Positions 63,893 through 64,000 of a DNA stretch of 64,000 bases are shown piece after piece. The stretch covers positions 1,488,001 through 1,552,000 of the forward strand of contig NZ_CP015225.1 in assembly GCF_001623525.1 (NCBI RefSeq), written 5' to 3'. The notes under the pieces are model-generated. The model was not told the DNA's origin and made no database searches. It saw only the letters and a list, made by a program, of their open reading frames with translations. The stretch comes from Pseudomonas fluorescens (GTDB taxonomy: Bacteria > Pseudomonadota > Gammaproteobacteria > Pseudomonadales > Pseudomonadaceae). The position numbers and the translations under genes were made by a program. Position 1 is the stretch's first letter. Every line of letters starts with the position of its first letter.

Positions 63893-63910
63893 GGACAGGC
63901 TCTTTTATTA

Positions 63911-63954
63911 TTGGCATCTGCCAATCCCGTCTCTGCCCGGCAACCTGAGGTTGC
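63911..63954 (-). promoter_or_regulatory. Two palindromes upstream of the C2 oxygenase gene
   Basis: TTGGCA-TC-TGCCAA (63911-63924) and GCAACC-TGA-GGTTGC (63940-63954) are both perfect palindromes in the promoter region, 19-62 bp before the start. They differ from the HpaR TTAAC sites and may bind HpaA or another activator/repressor. Confidence 0.5.
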
Positions 63955-64000
63955 ACAAACAGCGGGATCAGTGATTAAGGCCGGTCCAGTATGGGCAATC

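Overview
The window looks like a chromosomal segment of a fluorescent-group Pseudomonas. Supporting signs are a muxABC-opmB efflux operon in the P. aeruginosa order, a pdt-like TonB/TPS cluster, a complete homoprotocatechuate (hpa) pathway, high G+C coding sequence, and many copies of two Pseudomonas-type REP/REPIN families between genes. There are no rRNA genes, complete insertion sequences or CRISPR arrays.

Layout. (1) 1-4758 is the integrase end of an integrated island in the 3' end of tRNA-Leu(UAA). It carries a P4-type integrase, an unknown protein, an AlpA-like regulator, a 40-aa coupled microORF and a large TOPRIM/ATPase replication protein cut by the left edge. (2) 4759-5269 holds tRNA-Leu, tRNA-Cys and their promoter. 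(3) 5505-7901: TSUP permease, NudC, and a crotonase resembling dienoyl-CoA isomerase. (4) 8196-17371: RND tripartite efflux operon muxA-muxB-(REPIN)-muxC-opmB. (5) 17549-20032: Tpx, a DUF3313-like lipoprotein, an unknown protein, a YhhY-like acetyltransferase. (6) 20176-30409: LysR regulator plus a nine-gene envelope cluster: PhdA-like protein with a transposase-type domain, TpsB transporter, DUF2341/LamG/ExbB fusion, ExbD, TonB, porin-like protein, coiled-coil protein, YbjN-like protein and PpiC-type isomerase. It matches the P. aeruginosa pdt locus as I recall it, but no TpsA exoprotein gene is present. (7) 30857-34020: transglutaminase / alpha-E / ATP-grasp operon. (8) 34513-39248: a Fur-box TonB-dependent receptor and a chemoreceptor, enclosed by a ~165-bp inverted duplication containing a REPIN. 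(9) 39359-43972: ybdD-cstA with a divergent two-component system. (10) 44083-47919: NAD-dependent epimerase-like protein, MFS pump with divergent TetR regulator, PheC-like periplasmic protein. (11) 48077-50984: TRAP transporter dctQMP. (12) 51474-51722: small exported protein with three 13-residue repeats. (13) 51894-63892: the 4-hydroxyphenylacetate catabolic region.

How the parts work together. In the hpa region a two-component flavin hydroxylase (C2 oxygenase plus C1 reductase, instead of HpaBC) would make homoprotocatechuate. HpaD cleaves the ring, and HpaE, HpaF, HpaG1/G2, HpaH and HpaI take it to pyruvate and succinic semialdehyde. HpaX imports the substrate. HpaA (AraC type) and two HpaR paralogues (MarR type) flank the structural genes, and two promoters carry GTTAAC-type palindromes.

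The most interesting parts are the pdt-like cluster without its exoprotein, the PhdA-like fusion at its head, the duplicated HpaR regulators, the inverted duplication around the receptor/chemoreceptor pair, and the small repeat protein.
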